From positions 3,348,001 through 3,412,000 of the forward strand of contig NZ_CP099975.1 in the NCBI RefSeq assembly GCF_024137965.1: a stretch of 64,000 nucleotides of DNA, read 5' to 3'. Within the stretch, counting starts at the first letter, position 1; each line of letters begins with the position of its first letter. Of this stretch, positions 1-8,614 are shown piece by piece. Source of the stretch: Halomonas sp. Y3 (GTDB taxonomy: Bacteria > Pseudomonadota > Gammaproteobacteria > Pseudomonadales > Halomonadaceae). A program made the position numbers and the translations under genes. The notes below the pieces were generated by a model, which saw only the letters and a program-made list of their open reading frames with translations, did not search any database and was not told where the DNA came from.

Positions 1-114
1 GGCGCGTCGCCCGCGGTTGATCCCGGTGGTCACCAGCAGCGCCACCGCGGGGCCGGGAGACACGATGATCAACAGGGAGGCCAGGCAGAAAGAGAGCCAG
101 AGTTCCAACGGCAT
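1..114 (-). CDS. LysE/RhtB family exporter, N-terminal part (runs off the window)
   Basis: Only the first 38 codons are present. They read MPLELWLSFCLASLL, then a hydrophobic stretch with the SPGPAVALLVTTG signature of the LysE/RhtB amino-acid exporter family (first transmembrane helix with the conserved PGP). A purine-rich GAGGAG lies about 8 bases before the ATG. The family exports amino acids or homoserine lactones across the inner membrane; the substrate cannot be inferred from this piece. It is transcribed leftward, away from the IS66 copy, and its promoter must lie in 115-285, where nothing else is recognisable. Confidence 0.75.
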   Translation of the reverse strand, partial: MPLELWLSFCLASLLIIVSPGPAVALLVTTGINRGRRA

Positions 115-285
115 AGCGCGCTCCTCGCACGAGCGTCAAAGGGTGATATCGGTATTGTTCGGCATATGCTTAATCAAGCATCGCTGCCGCCACCTCGAAA
201 AGCAACAGGGCGCGCCGCCCCGATTCCGTGCCATTGGCTCGACGCCCTCCCCCTCCCGGTTATCCCGCCTTTACCGGCCACGATT

Positions 286-1831
286 GTAACTATTCAGGTG
301 GTTGCGGATAGCCTGTCGCCAACCACCTGATTTTTCTGGCATAGTGTGCCTAATCCTTCGGCATATCTATGCGGTGACATGACCATCAGCGATATCAACG
401 TCGACGAGGCTCTGGAGCGGGTCCGACAGCAGCTCAAGGAAGACCAGACGGTCTCTCCGTCGCTGCGTGCGGCCATCGATGTGCTGATGTTGCTGGTCAA
501 GCTCATGGCCGATCGCCTGGCCACCAGTAGCCGCAACAGCAGCAAGCCACCGTCCCAGGATCCCAATCGCCAGCGCCGCTCGCGCGCCAAAGGCGAGCGG
601 CGCCCCGGCGGACAGCCAGGGCATGAGGGTAAGACGTTGGCGCCGGTGACGGACCCCGACGAGGTGGTCAAGCTCCGTGTCGATCGTCGGCAACTCCCCA
701 AGGGGCGTTCTTACCGCCCGGTCGGCGTCGAAACGCGCCAAGTGCAGGACATCGTAATCCAGGCCGTGGTCACCGAATATCAGGCTGAGGTCCTCGAAGA
801 TGATCAGGGGCAACGCTACGTGGCGCCATTCCCCGAGGGCGTGACTCGCCCCATCCAGTATGGCCCTCGCCTCAAGGCGCATGTCGTCTATCTCTCCCAG
901 TATCAGCTGTTGCCCTATGCGCGTATCCGCGAGTTGCTCACCTCGCAGTGCGGCCTGTCGCTGAGCACCGGCACCCTGTTCGCCTTCAACCAGGAGGCCT
1001 ACCAGCGGGCCGAGGCGTTCGCCGAGTGGGTGATCCCGGCGCTACGTGAAGCAGCCACCGTCCATGCCGATGAAACCGGAATGCAGGTCGGTGGCAAACG
1101 CTACTGGCTACACAGCGCCTCCAACGAGGCCCTGACCTGGTTGGCCCCGCACCCCAAGCGCGGCCAGGAAGCGATGGACGCCATCGGCGTATTGCCCTTC
1201 GTGCGTGGCGTGCTGGTGCATGATCACTGGAAGCCCTACTACCGCTATCCGGATTGCCGGCACGCGCTCTGTAATGCGCACCACCTTCGGGAGCTGACAG
1301 CGGCCTGGGAGAACGATGGCCAGGCATGGGCCAAGGCCTTGCATGACCTGTTGTTGGAGATGCATCGCGCCGTGGAGGTGGCCGACGGCTGCCTCTCGGC
1401 CGATGAGACCCGAGCCTGGCGGCAGCGCTATCGAGATTGCCTGGCGAAAGGGGACGCCGAGTGCCCCCCGCCGGTGAAACCGCCACCTGGAACGCGAGGC
1501 CGGGCCAAGCGCACCAAGTCGCGCAACCTCCTGGAACGCCTCCAGGCGTACGAGGACGACGTGTTGCGCTTCCTCGACGACCCTGCCGCTCCCTTCACCA
1601 ACAACCAGGGGGAACGCGATCTGCGAATGACCAAGGTCCAGCAGAAAATCTCGGGCTGCTTCCGCTCCTGGGAGGGGGCGGAGATCTTCTGCCGGATGCG
1701 CAGCTTCCTCTCGACCGCCGTCAAGCAAGGGGTGGCGGCGCATACCGCACTGGAGCAACTGTTTGCGGGTGATGTGCCATCCTTCATGCAGCCTACAGCC
1801 ACGGATCAGGCGGCGTGAGCTAAACAGTTAC
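286..1831 (+). mobile_element. IS66-family insertion sequence (single-gene, 1546 bp)
   Basis: The element is bounded by related terminal repeats (GTAACTATTCAG on the left, CTAAACAGTTAC on the right, 10 of 12 matching when inverted). It is flanked by an exact 8-bp target duplication CCACGATT at 278-285 and 1832-1839. Eight-base duplications are typical of IS66. It carries only tnpC, with no room for tnpA/tnpB, as in the short ISBst12-like members. It sits between the LysE gene and a small conserved gene and interrupts no recognisable reading frame. The intact repeats and duplication suggest a fairly recent insertion. Confidence 0.9.
379..1818 (+). CDS. tnpC: IS66 family transposase (TnpC)
   Basis: About 479 residues. 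The N-terminal region contains a leucine-rich coiled segment followed by the basic [13 protein letters not shown] motif typical of IS66 TnpC. A cysteine-poor linker precedes the DDE catalytic domain ([10 protein letters not shown] with the first Asp; [11 protein letters not shown] with the second; [10 protein letters not shown] near the last Glu). An IS66 C-terminal segment ([18 protein letters not shown]) closes the protein. The ATG at 379 is preferred over one at 346 because the earlier codons lie in IS terminal sequence. The frame is intact, so the copy could be active. Confidence 0.93.
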   Translation: MTISDINVDEALERVRQQLKEDQTVSPSLRAAIDVLMLLVKLMADRLATSSRNSSKPPSQDPNRQRRSRAKGERRPGGQPGHEGKTLAPVTDPDEVVKLRVDRRQLPKGRSYRPVGVETRQVQDIVIQAVVTEYQAEVLEDDQGQRYVAPFPEGVTRPIQYGPRLKAHVVYLSQYQLLPYARIRELLTSQCGLSLSTGTLFAFNQEAYQRAEAFAEWVIPALREAATVHADETGMQVGGKRYWLHSASNEALTWLAPHPKRGQEAMDAIGVLPFVRGVLVHDHWKPYYRYPDCRHALCNAHHLRELTAAWENDGQAWAKALHDLLLEMHRAVEVADGCLSADETRAWRQRYRDCLAKGDAECPPPVKPPPGTRGRAKRTKSRNLLERLQAYEDDVLRFLDDPAAPFTNNQGERDLRMTKVQQKISGCFRSWEGAEIFCRMRSFLSTAVKQGVAAHTALEQLFAGDVPSFMQPTATDQAA

Positions 1832-1924
1832 CCACGATTTTCCGCGCAACATGCCCGCCGGTGATGTCGATTGCGGCTTCACCAGACGATTGTCCGTATC
1901 AAACCCAACGCACGGAAGTGCACC

Positions 1925-2290
1925 ATGATCGCCAAACGCGAACGCGGCAAGCTGGAGCGGCGCCTGGTCGCCTCGCTGACCCACGCCTGCGAGCAGGCCA
2001 AGCCCCTGCTGCCCGGCTTCTGCTGGCTGACCCACGAGGTCGATTACCAGCGCTTTCCCGAGAGCCTGGTGGTGACCTGGGTATTCGACACCCACGCCCA
2101 CCTGGCCCAGGCGCTCAAGGGCGATGCCCGGCACCACATCGATGAGCTGACCGCAGCGGCACTGGCCGAGGCCGGCGTCGAGGTCGGCGATGCCTCGCGA
2201 CACCTCGACCTCGACAGCGAAGAGGCGTGCCAGCGGGAGCATGGCGGCGACTGGCAGCGGCGTCTAGACTCCAAGCCAACGAGGCACTGA
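1925..2290 (+). CDS. Conserved hypothetical protein, about 121 aa
   Basis: Begins MIAKRERGKLERRL and is hydrophilic throughout, with no signal peptide or membrane segment. The middle (PGFCWLTHEVDYQRFPESL, then VTWVFDTHAHL) looks like a compact alpha/beta domain; I recognise no catalytic motif. The codon pattern is high GC and native-looking. The DUF1289 gene starts 2 bases after its stop, so the two are probably co-transcribed. The start at 1925 removes 18 weakly coding residues of a longer frame. The function is not known to me. Confidence 0.7.
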   Translation: MIAKRERGKLERRLVASLTHACEQAKPLLPGFCWLTHEVDYQRFPESLVVTWVFDTHAHLAQALKGDARHHIDELTAAALAEAGVEVGDASRHLDLDSEEACQREHGGDWQRRLDSKPTRH

Positions 2291-2292
2291 CT

Positions 2293-2469
2293 ATGGCCAA
2301 CACGATCGAGAGCCCCTGTGTGTCGGTATGCCAGCTTTCCAAAGGCCTGTGCACCGGCTGCGGTCGCAGCCTGGACGAGATACGCCAATGGAGGAGCATG
2401 AAGCGGCCCGAGAAGATGAAGACCGTGAAGCGCGCCAGCGAACGCTTGAAGAAACTCTCGCCACAGTGA
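2293..2469 (+). CDS. DUF1289 domain protein
   Basis: A 58-residue protein. The segment SPCVSVCQLSKGLCTGCGRSLDEIRQW holds the C-x3-C-x6-C-x2-C pattern and the W that define DUF1289, a probable small metal- or Fe-S-binding fold common in proteobacteria. The start ATG follows the previous stop by 2 bases. The C-terminus is basic. The role is uncharacterised in the family; the call rests on the cysteine spacing. Confidence 0.85.
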   Translation: MANTIESPCVSVCQLSKGLCTGCGRSLDEIRQWRSMKRPEKMKTVKRASERLKKLSPQ

Positions 2470-2496
2470 TGCCGCCGTGATTGGGCGGCGCTTGCC

Positions 2497-2640
2497 TCAG
2501 AGCCGAATCGTCCCGCGCAGATAGGGGGCCACCTGCCCGGTGAGGATGACCCGGTCGCCTCGGCATTCACAGGTCAACTGCCCCTGGCGAGCGCCCCCTT
2601 GCCGGGCCGTCACCTCCTTGTGTGGACCGGATACGCGAAG
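2497..2640 (-). pseudogene. C-terminal remnant of a PhzF-family protein
   Basis: Reading leftward, a frame ends ...HKEVTARQGGARQGQL, then TCECRGDRVILTGQVAP and YLRGTI before a TGA. The RQG...GQL...GDRVxLTGQxxxYLxGTI pattern matches the C-terminus of PhzF/YddE-like isomerases. Only about 45 residues remain and no upstream part is visible: the frame runs into the hairpin at 2637-2663 and the element boundary. It is either a decayed gene or one truncated by rearrangement next to guaA. Recognition is by motif only. Confidence 0.5.
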
Positions 2641-2663
2641 GGCCCGCCAATGGCGGGCCCTTC
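2637..2663 (-). terminator. Strong hairpin, probable displaced guaA terminator
   Basis: GAAGGGCCCGCCA and its exact reverse complement are separated by one base, giving a GC-rich stem of at least 12 pairs. It lies 26 bases beyond the duplicated guaA tail, in the position a guaA transcript would reach if the element were absent. There is no long T tract, so rho-independent termination is plausible but not certain. Confidence 0.55.
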
Positions 2664-2688
2664 ATAGCCTACAGGATCGCAGGGGCGA

Positions 2689-2700
2689 TCACTCCCACTC
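2689..2700. other. Left attachment site of the guaA element (12-bp core)
   Basis: The 12 bases TCACTCCCACTC are identical to the last 12 bases of guaA at 48786-48797 (on the complement, coding E-W-E-stop). The next bases still encode a related tail: the complement reads ...MIEWE-stop here against ...TIEWE-stop in guaA. Two copies of a gene's 3' end bracketing an integrase-carrying segment are the classical product of tyrosine-integrase insertion. The true crossover could be somewhat longer or offset. Confidence 0.8.
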
Positions 2701-2762
2701 AATCATCAACGAGGGTTCTAACCCATTGAAGGCAAAGGCTTCATGAAAGGCTGATTTTGGAC

Positions 2763-2784
2763 TTTACCGTCGTTTTTACCGTCA
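2763..2784. repeat. Integrase arm-like repeats, left end
   Basis: Two tandem copies of a TTTACCGTC motif (2763-2771 and 2774-2784, the second extended to TTTTACCGTCA) lie about 65 bases inside the left core. The same 11-mer occurs inside the right end near 48585, with partial and inverted copies. Such repeats are expected for arm-type binding sites of the integrase or its excisionase. The remainder of 2785-2984 shows nothing I can assign. Confidence 0.55.
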
Positions 2785-2984
2785 GTATCACCAGCTCTTT
2801 GTTTCCGCGGGTGATGCAGCGATTTTTCCGGCGGCGGTGTTTTCCGCTCCATCATCAATCAAAAGGTATAGTACCAGAAGACGGCAACAGCATCCATATG
2901 ACCAAGCCCCAGTCCCCTGCCCGACTTAGTGGCACTCGCGTAACCTCACGGCCAAGATGAAAGCGCCCCTCCCCCCGAGGACGA

Positions 2985-4853
2985 TCACGTCTGTCTTGCC
3001 AACAAACCAAATCGGCCATTGCCTTCTAAGCCACTGAAGGTCTCAATACGAGCGACATCCCGGATAGCAGTCGGCGGATCAGAGTTTTCGATCACGATGA
3101 ACTGCACCTTGCCCTTCATGCTAGCGAGGTGTTTGTAGAAATGTTCAGCAAGACCTGTCTTCTTGAGGATCTCTTCATCATCCGACAACTCACCATAGCG
3201 CGATGTCATCGGCTCACGATAAGTGAGCAACGGAGTGTCAAGAACTAGGAACCCAGGGTATGGAAGATCGTTTTCGATACAAAAAACAACAATGGCTACA
3301 TTAAAAGCAGCATGGAGAATTGCTCTGACACCTTTTCCGTTGGCGGCACGAAGTTTTCCGGCAACGGTAATATCCATAGCTTCTGCGTCAAACTGCACCT
3401 TGTCTGCATCGGGAAAGCGCCATTCAGTTAGTACAGACTTCACTGTCTCACCAAACCGGAACAATGTAGTCGAATCCGGGCCTACTGATGGTGCATCGCC
3501 TTTACTACGTCGGGTTGGTTCGGCGTCGATTTCAGCTCTCCGGATAGATAGATTGGAGCGGCGCTTATAAAGGTCGAGAACATTTACTATTTCGGATCGC
3601 TTCGAAACATATATTTCGTAACTTCCTCGCAAAGAAGTTTCATGTGGGCGCGCCTTCTCAATCTCGCCATCGAGTCTATCAATCTCGTTTTTCTCCGAAT
3701 CAATAGTCCGGCGCAGCCCTTCAGCCTCAGATTCAAGAGAAGCTATAGTTTGGGTCAGCTCACGTTGTTCACGTTCGATCTTGCGGGCCTCAGCGGCAGC
3801 AGCTTTATGCGCCATCGCAATTTCTTCCGCAGCATGGTTATGTTTTTGGGCATCAGACGGAGCACCACAGACCGGACAATCCATGTCGGTCATCGCCACA
3901 AGCACGAACCCTCCCTCCTCAATTGATTGCAGGCGCTGAAGGTCCGAGCTGTAGACAGCCTGTAATTTAGAGAATCGTTCAATCGTTAGATCAAGCTCTC
4001 CCGCCCTTTCTAATAACTCACGACGACGTTCTATGGTTTTTCGTCTTTTGGCTACAAGGGCATCAAGTTTTTCTTGAGCATCCTTTAGCCGAGAGGCAAG
4101 GTCACTTGCACTTCGCTCCAGTCGCCCAAGCTGCTCTTCAGTTTCCCTTTCATCTGGTGGATTCTCGCCGAGTTCCACATCGATCTGAGCAATCAACTCA
4201 TCCACTAGTTCAATCTTCGCAGCCTTGGCCACTTTGCGTTCAGATGGTTTCGGTACTGTCACGGCAGCTGCGTCGTCAACACCGGTAAGCAAAAACTTGA
4301 ACAGGTTCTGCTCAAAGGTACGCTGTGAAGGCGAACCTGAGGTAAAAACAGGGCTTTTCTCGGCAATTATGTCCTGCTCGGACACTACAACGTAGGGAGA
4401 TAACAAGTAAATGGATAGTATATCCTTCTTGCAGTTGCCATCACGAACGACCGTTTTTCCGGCGACCCCCATCGCATCAAGCAATAAGTACGAAACGGTG
4501 TCAGTACGCTTCGAATCGTGCTGCTGACGTAACGCCAAGCCATCATTGACACCGGCCCTCTTGAGGAGCCCCTCATAGAGCCTGAACTGGCCGCCCTGCG
4601 TGGCACGGTAGAGCGTAACATCGCGACTATCAGGTAGTGTCAGACCTAGCCAAACCGATTCATAAGCAGCAATTTCTTCAATTCCGGGCAGACCCTTGGA
4701 AACACCGAGCATGAACAAAATGGCCTTCGATGCGAAGGATTTACCAGTATTCGAAGCGCCATAGATAATATTGAGCCCTTCATCAAACCCAAGTTCGGCA
4801 GGCTCAATGCCGGGACCAGTGAAGACGAGATGACGCAGCCTGATACCATTCAT
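2985..4853 (-). CDS. lmuB: SMC/Rad50-like ATPase of a Lamassu (ABC-3C) defence system
   Basis: 622 residues. A Walker A motif (IIYGASNTGKS) lies near residue 35. Two long charged coiled-coil arms occupy about residues 200-440, with a CPVC zinc-hook-like turn at their apex (near residue 330). A C-terminal ATPase lobe carries FLVLDTPLLTY in the Walker B/D-loop position. This is the plan of Rad50/SMC proteins and of LmuB. Its start overlaps the small middle gene by 4 bases in an operon with a nuclease. In Lamassu systems the SMC protein senses foreign DNA and releases the nuclease. AT content is higher than in neighbouring chromosomal genes, consistent with acquisition. Confidence 0.85.
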   Translation of the reverse strand: MNGIRLRHLVFTGPGIEPAELGFDEGLNIIYGASNTGKSFASKAILFMLGVSKGLPGIEEIAAYESVWLGLTLPDSRDVTLYRATQGGQFRLYEGLLKRAGVNDGLALRQQHDSKRTDTVSYLLLDAMGVAGKTVVRDGNCKKDILSIYLLSPYVVVSEQDIIAEKSPVFTSGSPSQRTFEQNLFKFLLTGVDDAAAVTVPKPSERKVAKAAKIELVDELIAQIDVELGENPPDERETEEQLGRLERSASDLASRLKDAQEKLDALVAKRRKTIERRRELLERAGELDLTIERFSKLQAVYSSDLQRLQSIEEGGFVLVAMTDMDCPVCGAPSDAQKHNHAAEEIAMAHKAAAAEARKIEREQRELTQTIASLESEAEGLRRTIDSEKNEIDRLDGEIEKARPHETSLRGSYEIYVSKRSEIVNVLDLYKRRSNLSIRRAEIDAEPTRRSKGDAPSVGPDSTTLFRFGETVKSVLTEWRFPDADKVQFDAEAMDITVAGKLRAANGKGVRAILHAAFNVAIVVFCIENDLPYPGFLVLDTPLLTYREPMTSRYGELSDDEEILKKTGLAEHFYKHLASMKGKVQFIVIENSDPPTAIRDVARIETFSGLEGNGRFGLLARQT

Positions 4854-5365
4854 ACTGAATGCCCCGAAGATGTGTCATCCGTAGTGAATTCCGTAGTCCA
4901 GCGCCCAATCCGGCCCTCAATGAGTTCCCGAATTTCAAAGCTCTCCTGCTGAGCAAAACGATCCGCCATCCATCTAGCTCGGTCTTTGAGCGCAAGAGAA
5001 TAAGGCGCCTGCAGAAGCCCCACGTAACTTGGAGCCTCCTCACTGGCGCAAAACTCTATCCCTGCTTCGGTCTCAAACACTTCAACAAGGTGCATCTGCT
5101 GCATCATACGCAGGCTTCTCTCTACCAACTGGCGACGAACCAGGAGTTCGCCGGTACGATTAGGCAGATCGGGATGGAGACTTTCTGGTACGTCTTTTCC
5201 ATCAATATCGCCTGTGTGTACGACCAGATGATCAAACCACGTCATTTCCATTAAATCGCAGTGACGTGGATAAAACGCCTCAAGCACAACCAAGGCCCGG
5301 ATGCCTGTTTCAAGAGTGCTATTGAACGGATGTTTATCCAAAATACTGTCCTTTAACGATGCCAT
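4850..5365 (-). CDS. lmuC: Small middle component of Lamassu/ABC-3C system
   Basis: 171 residues, no membrane segment. The sequence is helical and acidic, with a possible winged-helix-like middle part (LVRRQLVERSLRMMQQMHLV followed by VFETEAGIEF). It lies between the nuclease and the SMC gene, overlapping the first by 13 bases and the second by 4. ABC-three-component systems carry a short 'middle component' of this size and position, corresponding to LmuC. Identification is by context, length and general character; no catalytic motif is visible. Confidence 0.75.
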   Translation of the reverse strand: MASLKDSILDKHPFNSTLETGIRALVVLEAFYPRHCDLMEMTWFDHLVVHTGDIDGKDVPESLHPDLPNRTGELLVRRQLVERSLRMMQQMHLVEVFETEAGIEFCASEEAPSYVGLLQAPYSLALKDRARWMADRFAQQESFEIRELIEGRIGRWTTEFTTDDTSSGHSV

Positions 5366-6354
5366 GGCAAACGCCCATCATTTGCGAACTGGTGGCAGGT
5401 CCCTTGTTTGACTTGAGGGCCTGCATGCTTCCCCAATATGCCGGATGGTTGCAAAATGGCAGCTTGCTGCATCACTTGACGCAGCCTCGCCAGCCCATTT
5501 TCATGATCATCACCATGGATTTCGACCACGCCGTGATAGATCTCATCCTTAAAATTTGGCAAGTAATCTTCAGGGGTAGAATCTCGATAAAACCTATCAA
5601 ATGCCACCGAATCGAAGAAACGAGTACGCTGATCACGGAGATGTGTGCCGAACTCCGGACTGGCCAACGCTGCTGTTGCGTCTGGGAAAATTCCCGGACC
5701 TTTTTCTTCGTATAGTTTAAGGAGTTGTCCGATGTACGAAGATTCACAGACATCTATCTCATCTGGAACGACACCTCGTGGAGAAGGGCCAGGGTCTTCG
5801 TCAAACCACTTAACCAGAGCGGGTTTGCACGCGGGATCTTCGACAAGCCGCGCGGCATCGAGCCAATGGATCTGGGTGAAATCAAACGCTTTGATCGTGG
5901 CCTCAATCTCAGGGGTAAGCTGTATCGCCTGCTTTTCGACAAGCTTCCCTGAAATATCAGCATTCCAACGTTCGAGAAAGGCGGCCCTGAAGCGCTCAGG
6001 ATGAGCGATAAACTGCTGCACCGCCCTGGCAACACCACGCGGTGCAACAAAAGTGTAAGAGCGCGGCAGCGAGTACTCGCCGGCTGTGGAGTGCATAAAT
6101 ATTTTACCGAGCTCAACGAGAGCCGAGCTTTCGGAAAGAGACTTGCTGAGCTGCTTGCATTGGAAGTTATCCCATGGACCTTCCATGCGCTTATCGGTCA
6201 CATATCCCGTGACGTCTCGCCCCATATCACCTGTACCGCGCCAAAGCTCATGGCTGTGATAGTCTTTGCAGCGCTGAGCGAGCCAATCATTGACGAAGTC
6301 CTCCAAGCGATCTGCTGGAAGCGCGCGGATCAGGATGGCGTGGTTAATACGCAA
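5353..6354 (-). CDS. lmuA: Lamassu/ABC-3C effector with PD-(D/E)XK-like nuclease domain
   Basis: 333 residues. The N-terminal 90 residues contain GTGDMGRDVTGYV followed by NFQCKQL, the D...(Q)xK arrangement of Mrr/Cap4-like restriction-endonuclease folds. The rest is a helical domain probably contacting the partner proteins. It is first in a three-gene overlapping operon. The start is a TTG at 6354 preceded by an unusually strong GGGGGG ribosome-binding site. In Lamassu the LmuA nuclease degrades DNA on activation by the SMC complex. The nuclease call rests on the motif; the cofactor and DNA target are inferred. Confidence 0.8.
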   Translation of the reverse strand: MRINHAILIRALPADRLEDFVNDWLAQRCKDYHSHELWRGTGDMGRDVTGYVTDKRMEGPWDNFQCKQLSKSLSESSALVELGKIFMHSTAGEYSLPRSYTFVAPRGVARAVQQFIAHPERFRAAFLERWNADISGKLVEKQAIQLTPEIEATIKAFDFTQIHWLDAARLVEDPACKPALVKWFDEDPGPSPRGVVPDEIDVCESSYIGQLLKLYEEKGPGIFPDATAALASPEFGTHLRDQRTRFFDSVAFDRFYRDSTPEDYLPNFKDEIYHGVVEIHGDDHENGLARLRQVMQQAAILQPSGILGKHAGPQVKQGTCHQFANDGRLPWHR

Positions 6355-6492
6355 AGGCAGCCCCCCTTAATTAGCCCTCAATCCCCTGCCACATTGCAAG
6401 TGAACCAATGTTATCCTTGCCGCCTTACCCCAGTTACTGCATCAACCCGAGACAGCATGCTGAATCCTGGCTGGCACCAACCATTTTAAATG

Positions 6493-6735
6493 CTATTCAG
6501 GCATATTGTTACCTTTTAGAGGTCGTGTCTTCCTGAACCCCCGATCCCCCGCCATGAACGCCTCCAACATATGCGGGATTAACGTCGCCGCATCGACCGC
6601 CTCGCCATAGGTCTGCGCGTGCAGCGCGGCGTAACGGTCCAGATCGGCCTTCAAGCTTGCTGGGCAGGCGAAGGTCAGCTTGCTGATCTCGGTCTTGGGC
6701 AGCGGCCCCAACCGCAGCTTGCGTGTCGTGCTCAT
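6493..6735 (-). CDS. DUF2274 domain protein
   Basis: 80 residues beginning MSTTRKLRLGPLPKTE. The LGPLPK...KLTFACPASLKADLDRYA pattern is that of DUF2274, a ribbon-helix-helix-like protein encoded directly after trbI in Tn4371-like and related conjugative elements. Its ATG overlaps the stop of the trbI fragment by 4 bases, preserving the ancestral operon junction. Its role in conjugation is unknown. The gene looks complete although the operon upstream of it is missing. Confidence 0.85.
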   Translation of the reverse strand: MSTTRKLRLGPLPKTEISKLTFACPASLKADLDRYAALHAQTYGEAVDAATLIPHMLEAFMAGDRGFRKTRPLKGNNMPE

Positions 6736-7040
6736 TGCGAAGCTCCTCTATTGAAGCCTACCGGCTGGTAAGGCCGCAGCACCAAGTCGCGGTTGACGAT
6801 GATGCGAACCGGCAACCCGGGCCGGCTGGTCAGAGTGGGCTGGATATTGAGGTTGCGACGTGTCACTTCCTGGCCGACCTGATTCACTGTGTCTTGCAGG
6901 CTGTCGCGGCCAGCGATGATGATCCGGTCGCCGTCCTGGCGGTTCTCCGGTGCGGCCAGTTCAGCGCCGACGCCCAGCAGTGTTGTCAGCACAGCGCCGG
7001 CGAAGATGCGGTCCCAGTGCCAGTCAACGCCATCCTCTAG
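6732..7040 (-). pseudogene. trbI: trbI, C-terminal fragment only
   Basis: About 103 residues from LEDGVDWHWDRIFAGAVL to the stop match the C-terminal domain of TrbI/VirB10, the core-complex protein of type IV secretion (LLGVGAELAA; GRDSLQDTVNQVGQEVTRRN; RPGLPVRIIVNRDLVL). The N-terminal two-thirds, including the membrane anchor and proline-rich region, are absent. The frame stops exactly at the IS1380 end at 7041. What lies beyond the IS is trpA, not trbI, so this is a deletion junction rather than a simple insertion. Confidence 0.88.
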
Positions 7041-8614
7041 CCTGGATAATGCATCAGACATGAAAAAGGCGGCTGAAAATCGGTTATAATTCAAGCTCCT
7101 ACACAAGAATCAACCGCCTCAGCCGCCATGACAAAATGTACCATGCCGTCCGCCTCCTTTCCACGCTGCAGAGGTCGTCAGATCATCGCCCGTTTTGATG
7201 GCGGTGATGTCACTTCTGACGGCGGTATCCTGCTGCTGCGGCAGCTCGATCGCGAGATGGGCCTGACCCGCGCCGTCGCTCGCCGACTCAGCGACGAGCG
7301 CGACGCTCAGCGCTGCCTGCACCGCACCGAAACCCTGGTCCGGCAGCGCATGTTCGGCCTGGCACTGGGCTATGAGGATCTCAATGACCACCATGCGTTG
7401 CGTCACGACATCGCCCTGCAGACCGCCGTCGATACCGATGGCGTGCTCGCCAGTCAGTCCACCTTGTGCCGCTTCGAGCAGCAAGCTGACCGGGACTGGG
7501 CGATCACCATCCACGAGGAGATGATCGAGCAGTTCATCCGCTCGTTCCGGCGGCCACCCAAGAAGCCGCTCTACCTCGACTTCGATGCTACCGACGATCG
7601 GGTGCATGGCCAGCAGCTCGGGCGGCACTTCAACGGCTACTACAACCACTACATTTTCCTGCCGCTGTTCGTGTTCTGTGGCGACCAGCTGCTGGTCAGC
7701 TACCTGCGTCCGGCCTCGCTGGATGCCGCTCACCACGCCGGTGCCATCCTCGCTCTGCTGGTCCGTCGGCTGCGCCAGGCGTGGCCTGAGGTGAAGATCG
7801 TCTTCCGAGGCGACAGCGGCTTCTGCCGTCCGCTGATCCTCAACTGGTGTGACCGCCACGGCGTCGATTACATCATCGGCCTCGCCGGCAACAAGCGCTT
7901 GGCCAAGCTGGCTCTGAACATCGACTACGCGTCGGCCATCCGCTTCGAGAAGACCTGGGAGAAGGAGCGTGTCTTCGGCTTCATCGAGTACGCTGCCAAG
8001 AGCTGGAAGGAGCGTCGACGAAGGGTGATCGTCAAGTCCGAGACCAGCCGGCGTGGCTTCAACACCCGCTACGTGGTCACCAGCCTGCGCGGCTGCAGCG
8101 CCGAGTGGCTCTATGACCACCGCTACTGTGCCCGGGGCGAGATGGAGAACCGCATCAAGGAGCAGCAGTTCCTGTTCTCCGACCGCACCAGCTGCCACGA
8201 GTGGTGGCCCAACCAGTACCGGCTACTGCTCTCGGGGCTGGCCTATCTGCTCCTGGAGCGACTGCGTCGGATTTACCTCAAGCGCACCGACTTCGCCCAA
8301 GCCCAGGTCAATACCATCCGCCTGAAGCTGCTGAAGATCGGCGCCGTCATCACCCGCAACACGCGCACGATTCGGCTGATGTTGAGCAGCCAGTACCCGG
8401 AGCAAGACCTCTTCCTGAAGCTGGCTGGCAAACTGGTGCCTGGGTAGCGCCGCGGCGTGCTGTCCCCGGCACAGAAAACACATGGGGGTTGGGGGCAGTG
8501 CGTCCTGAGCGCAGAAAATTGATCAAGAAATAGCCAATCTCAAGCCCGGAGCGCCATCGTCTTCACCGAGCCTGAGATCTGGGAGCCTCTGGCCGGCCAG
8601 ATGCAATATCCGGG
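7041..8614 (+). mobile_element. IS1380-family insertion sequence (1574 bp)
   Basis: The ends are CCTGGATAATGCATC and, inverted, CCCGGATATTGCATC (13 of 15 identical). CTAG lies immediately outside both ends (7037-7040 and 8615-8618), consistent with the short target duplication of IS1380. The flanking genes differ (trbI on the left, trpA on the right), so the present copy probably formed by recombination between two IS copies that each targeted CTAG, with loss of the DNA between them. One transposase gene is carried. Confidence 0.88.
7128..8447 (+). CDS. IS1380 family transposase
   Basis: 439 residues, full length for the family. Catalytic landmarks include LYLDFDATDD (first Asp), KIVFRGDSGFCRP (second Asp) and the ARGEMENRIKEQQ segment (catalytic Glu, typical of IS4/IS1380 YREK-like signatures). 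The N-terminus DGGDVTSDGGILLLRQLDRE is characteristic of IS1380. The frame is uninterrupted and starts 87 bases inside the left end, so the transposase is probably functional. Confidence 0.93.
   Translation: MTKCTMPSASFPRCRGRQIIARFDGGDVTSDGGILLLRQLDREMGLTRAVARRLSDERDAQRCLHRTETLVRQRMFGLALGYEDLNDHHALRHDIALQTAVDTDGVLASQSTLCRFEQQADRDWAITIHEEMIEQFIRSFRRPPKKPLYLDFDATDDRVHGQQLGRHFNGYYNHYIFLPLFVFCGDQLLVSYLRPASLDAAHHAGAILALLVRRLRQAWPEVKIVFRGDSGFCRPLILNWCDRHGVDYIIGLAGNKRLAKLALNIDYASAIRFEKTWEKERVFGFIEYAAKSWKERRRRVIVKSETSRRGFNTRYVVTSLRGCSAEWLYDHRYCARGEMENRIKEQQFLFSDRTSCHEWWPNQYRLLLSGLAYLLLERLRRIYLKRTDFAQAQVNTIRLKLLKIGAVITRNTRTIRLMLSSQYPEQDLFLKLAGKLVPG

Noticed and set aside
2540..2746. Small plus-strand frames across the left element boundary
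   Set aside because: They run through the hairpin and the att core, lack RBS and resemble no family; the minus-strand PhzF-like reading is better.
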